From: ZC4RG17 sp035304485 | Lineage (GTDB): Bacteria > Actinomycetota > Acidimicrobiia > Spongiisociales > ZC4RG35 | NCBI GenBank assembly: GCA_035304485.1 | Contig: DATGPZ010000029.1 | Span: forward strand, 1-6,556 | Reading direction: 5' to 3' | DNA length: 6,556 nt | In this document: positions 5,754-6,556 of the stretch, one piece after another | How positions within the stretch are numbered: the first letter of the stretch is position 1 | Layout of the letters: each line of letters opens with the position of its first letter | Program-made: the position numbers and the translations under genes | The notes under the pieces: model-generated | Told to the model about the DNA's origin: nothing | The model's database searches: none | The model's input: only the letters and a program-made list of their open reading frames with translations

Positions 5754-5783
5754 CCAGGGACAGTTTGTCCTCTGAATCCAGGG
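5754..5783 (-). promoter_or_regulatory. Structured junction between binding-protein and permease genes
   Basis: The 30-nt gap holds an inverted repeat, GGACA (5758-5762) and TGTCC (5766-5770), with a 3-nt loop. It also holds the second copy of an 8-bp direct repeat, ATCCAGGG, at 5776-5783; the first is at 5752-5759, across the permease start codon. The only SD-like sequence (AGAGGA on the - strand, 5768-5773) overlaps the hairpin arm. This layout suits an element that lowers permease translation or protects the binding-protein mRNA end (inference). Confidence 0.45.
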
Positions 5784-6556
5784 TCAGCGTCCGAGCTGGT
5801 TCTCGTACTCCGCTTGGACCGCCTCGAGAAGGCCGGCGGCGTCCTGGAGGCCTCCGACCATCTCCTGGAGTTCGGGAGTCCATCCCTCGGCGAAGATGGC
5901 GCCGGTGGCATTGGCGATGAAGTCCATCTGGCCATTCGCCTTCGCCACCTCCGCACCCGCCGCCAAGGTCTCGTTGGTGATGGGCGCCGTGGCGGGCGGA
6001 ACGGGTAGGTCAGTCGGGCCGCCCGGGTTCGAGCCGCCGACGTCCACGTTGATCTGCCGAGCCGTCTCGTTGGTGGCGACCCAGTCGAAGAAGAAGGCAG
6101 CACAGTCGGCGTTCGGCGCCTCGGCGGCGATCCCGAAGGTCAGAGGAGCCGACATCGCAGCCAGCTGCCCGCCTTCCTCGAGGGGCGGGAACAGGAAGAA
6201 CCCGACGTTGTCGCCCATCTCGCCGTCGTAGGTGGCGTTCTCCCAGTCGCCGTTGAAGATGAAGACACCCTCACCACCGCGGAAGCGGGCGTTGGCGTCG
6301 GTGTATTCGATCGCGTTGACGTCCTCGGGGAAGTAACCGGCCTCGATCCAACGCTGGAGATGCTCCGCCGCCGCCAGGTTCGACTCGGTGTTGATGTTCG
6401 CCTCCGGCTTCTGGAAGATCCATTCGTTGATCGGCTCGATCGGGCCGTAGGCGGCCATCAACTGCTGGAGCGGGAAGGCGAGACCGCCTCCGCTGGCGGT
6501 GGCGTTCCAAGCCATGATCGGCTGCAGGTCTCGAGCCATCGCCTCGGCGAGCAGCG
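5784..6556 (-). CDS. Extracellular solute-binding protein of the sugar ABC importer, C-terminal part
   Basis: The gene is cut by the right edge; 256 C-terminal residues and the TGA are visible. The first visible ATG (6539) is internal, as the frame runs to the edge. Members of family 1 solute-binding proteins usually have about 400-450 residues, so a signal peptide or lipobox and most of the first lobe are missing here. Supporting patterns are the WNATASGGG segment, the helix NTESNLAAAEHLQRWIEAGY and the GEGVFIFNGDWENATY block. APLTFGIAAEAPNADCAAFFFDWV follows, where the helix closing the two lobes and the phrase F-F-x-W-V are typical. The protein captures the substrate outside the membrane and delivers it to the two permeases encoded downstream. 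Aromatic residues in the Trp-Asn and Gly-Asp-Trp segments could stack on a sugar (inference). The ligand cannot be named. The gene lies first in the visible operon, which is the usual CUT1 order. Confidence 0.92.
   Translation of the reverse strand, partial: LLAEAMARDLQPIMAWNATASGGGLAFPLQQLMAAYGPIEPINEWIFQKPEANINTESNLAAAEHLQRWIEAGYFPEDVNAIEYTDANARFRGGEGVFIFNGDWENATYDGEMGDNVGFFLFPPLEEGGQLAAMSAPLTFGIAAEAPNADCAAFFFDWVATNETARQINVDVGGSNPGGPTDLPVPPATAPITNETLAAGAEVAKANGQMDFIANATGAIFAEGWTPELQEMVGGLQDAAGLLEAVQAEYENQLGR

Overview
The window is GC-rich, chromosomal-looking DNA. The high GC, the GTG starts, the strong G-rich Shine-Dalgarno (SD) sequences and a CUT1 sugar ABC transporter without a local ATPase all suggest an actinobacterium, perhaps an Acidimicrobiia-like lineage. 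That lineage is inference; no rRNA or marker gene is present to confirm it. I see no insertion sequence, integrase, CRISPR array, phage gene or tRNA.

Left part (1-1737): the window opens with the last 49 residues of an RCC1-repeat protein on the + strand. Its stop is followed at once by a perfect 9-bp hairpin. A small VOC-superfamily (glyoxalase-fold) protein on the - strand (286-741) faces it. The VOC gene is divergent from an uncharacterised secreted lipoprotein on the + strand (877-1737); they share a 135-bp spacer.

Middle (1738-2730): the lipoprotein gene converges on a dihydrofolate reductase/RibD C-terminal-domain family protein on the - strand (1769-2389). Upstream of that gene lies 341 bp without a convincing gene. 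It holds a cluster of overlapping palindromes at 2601-2627.

Right part (2731-6556): a - strand operon reads leftwards. It runs from a solute-binding protein (5' end outside the window), through a MalF-type permease and a MalG-type permease joined by a 4-nt GTGA overlap, to a serine beta-lactamase-fold hydrolase/esterase with its own AGGAGG. The reading is uptake of a carbohydrate or similar small organic molecule by a CUT1 ABC importer, with a co-transcribed hydrolase that may process the substrate or a related ester or amide. The ATPase is not in the window; in this family it can be encoded elsewhere and shared.

No wholly new system is evident. The observations most worth a second look are an 11-bp perfect inverted repeat inside the start of the first permease gene, the structured binding-protein/permease junction, the lipoprotein with a Cys-containing CADG motif, and the palindrome cluster at 2601-2627.
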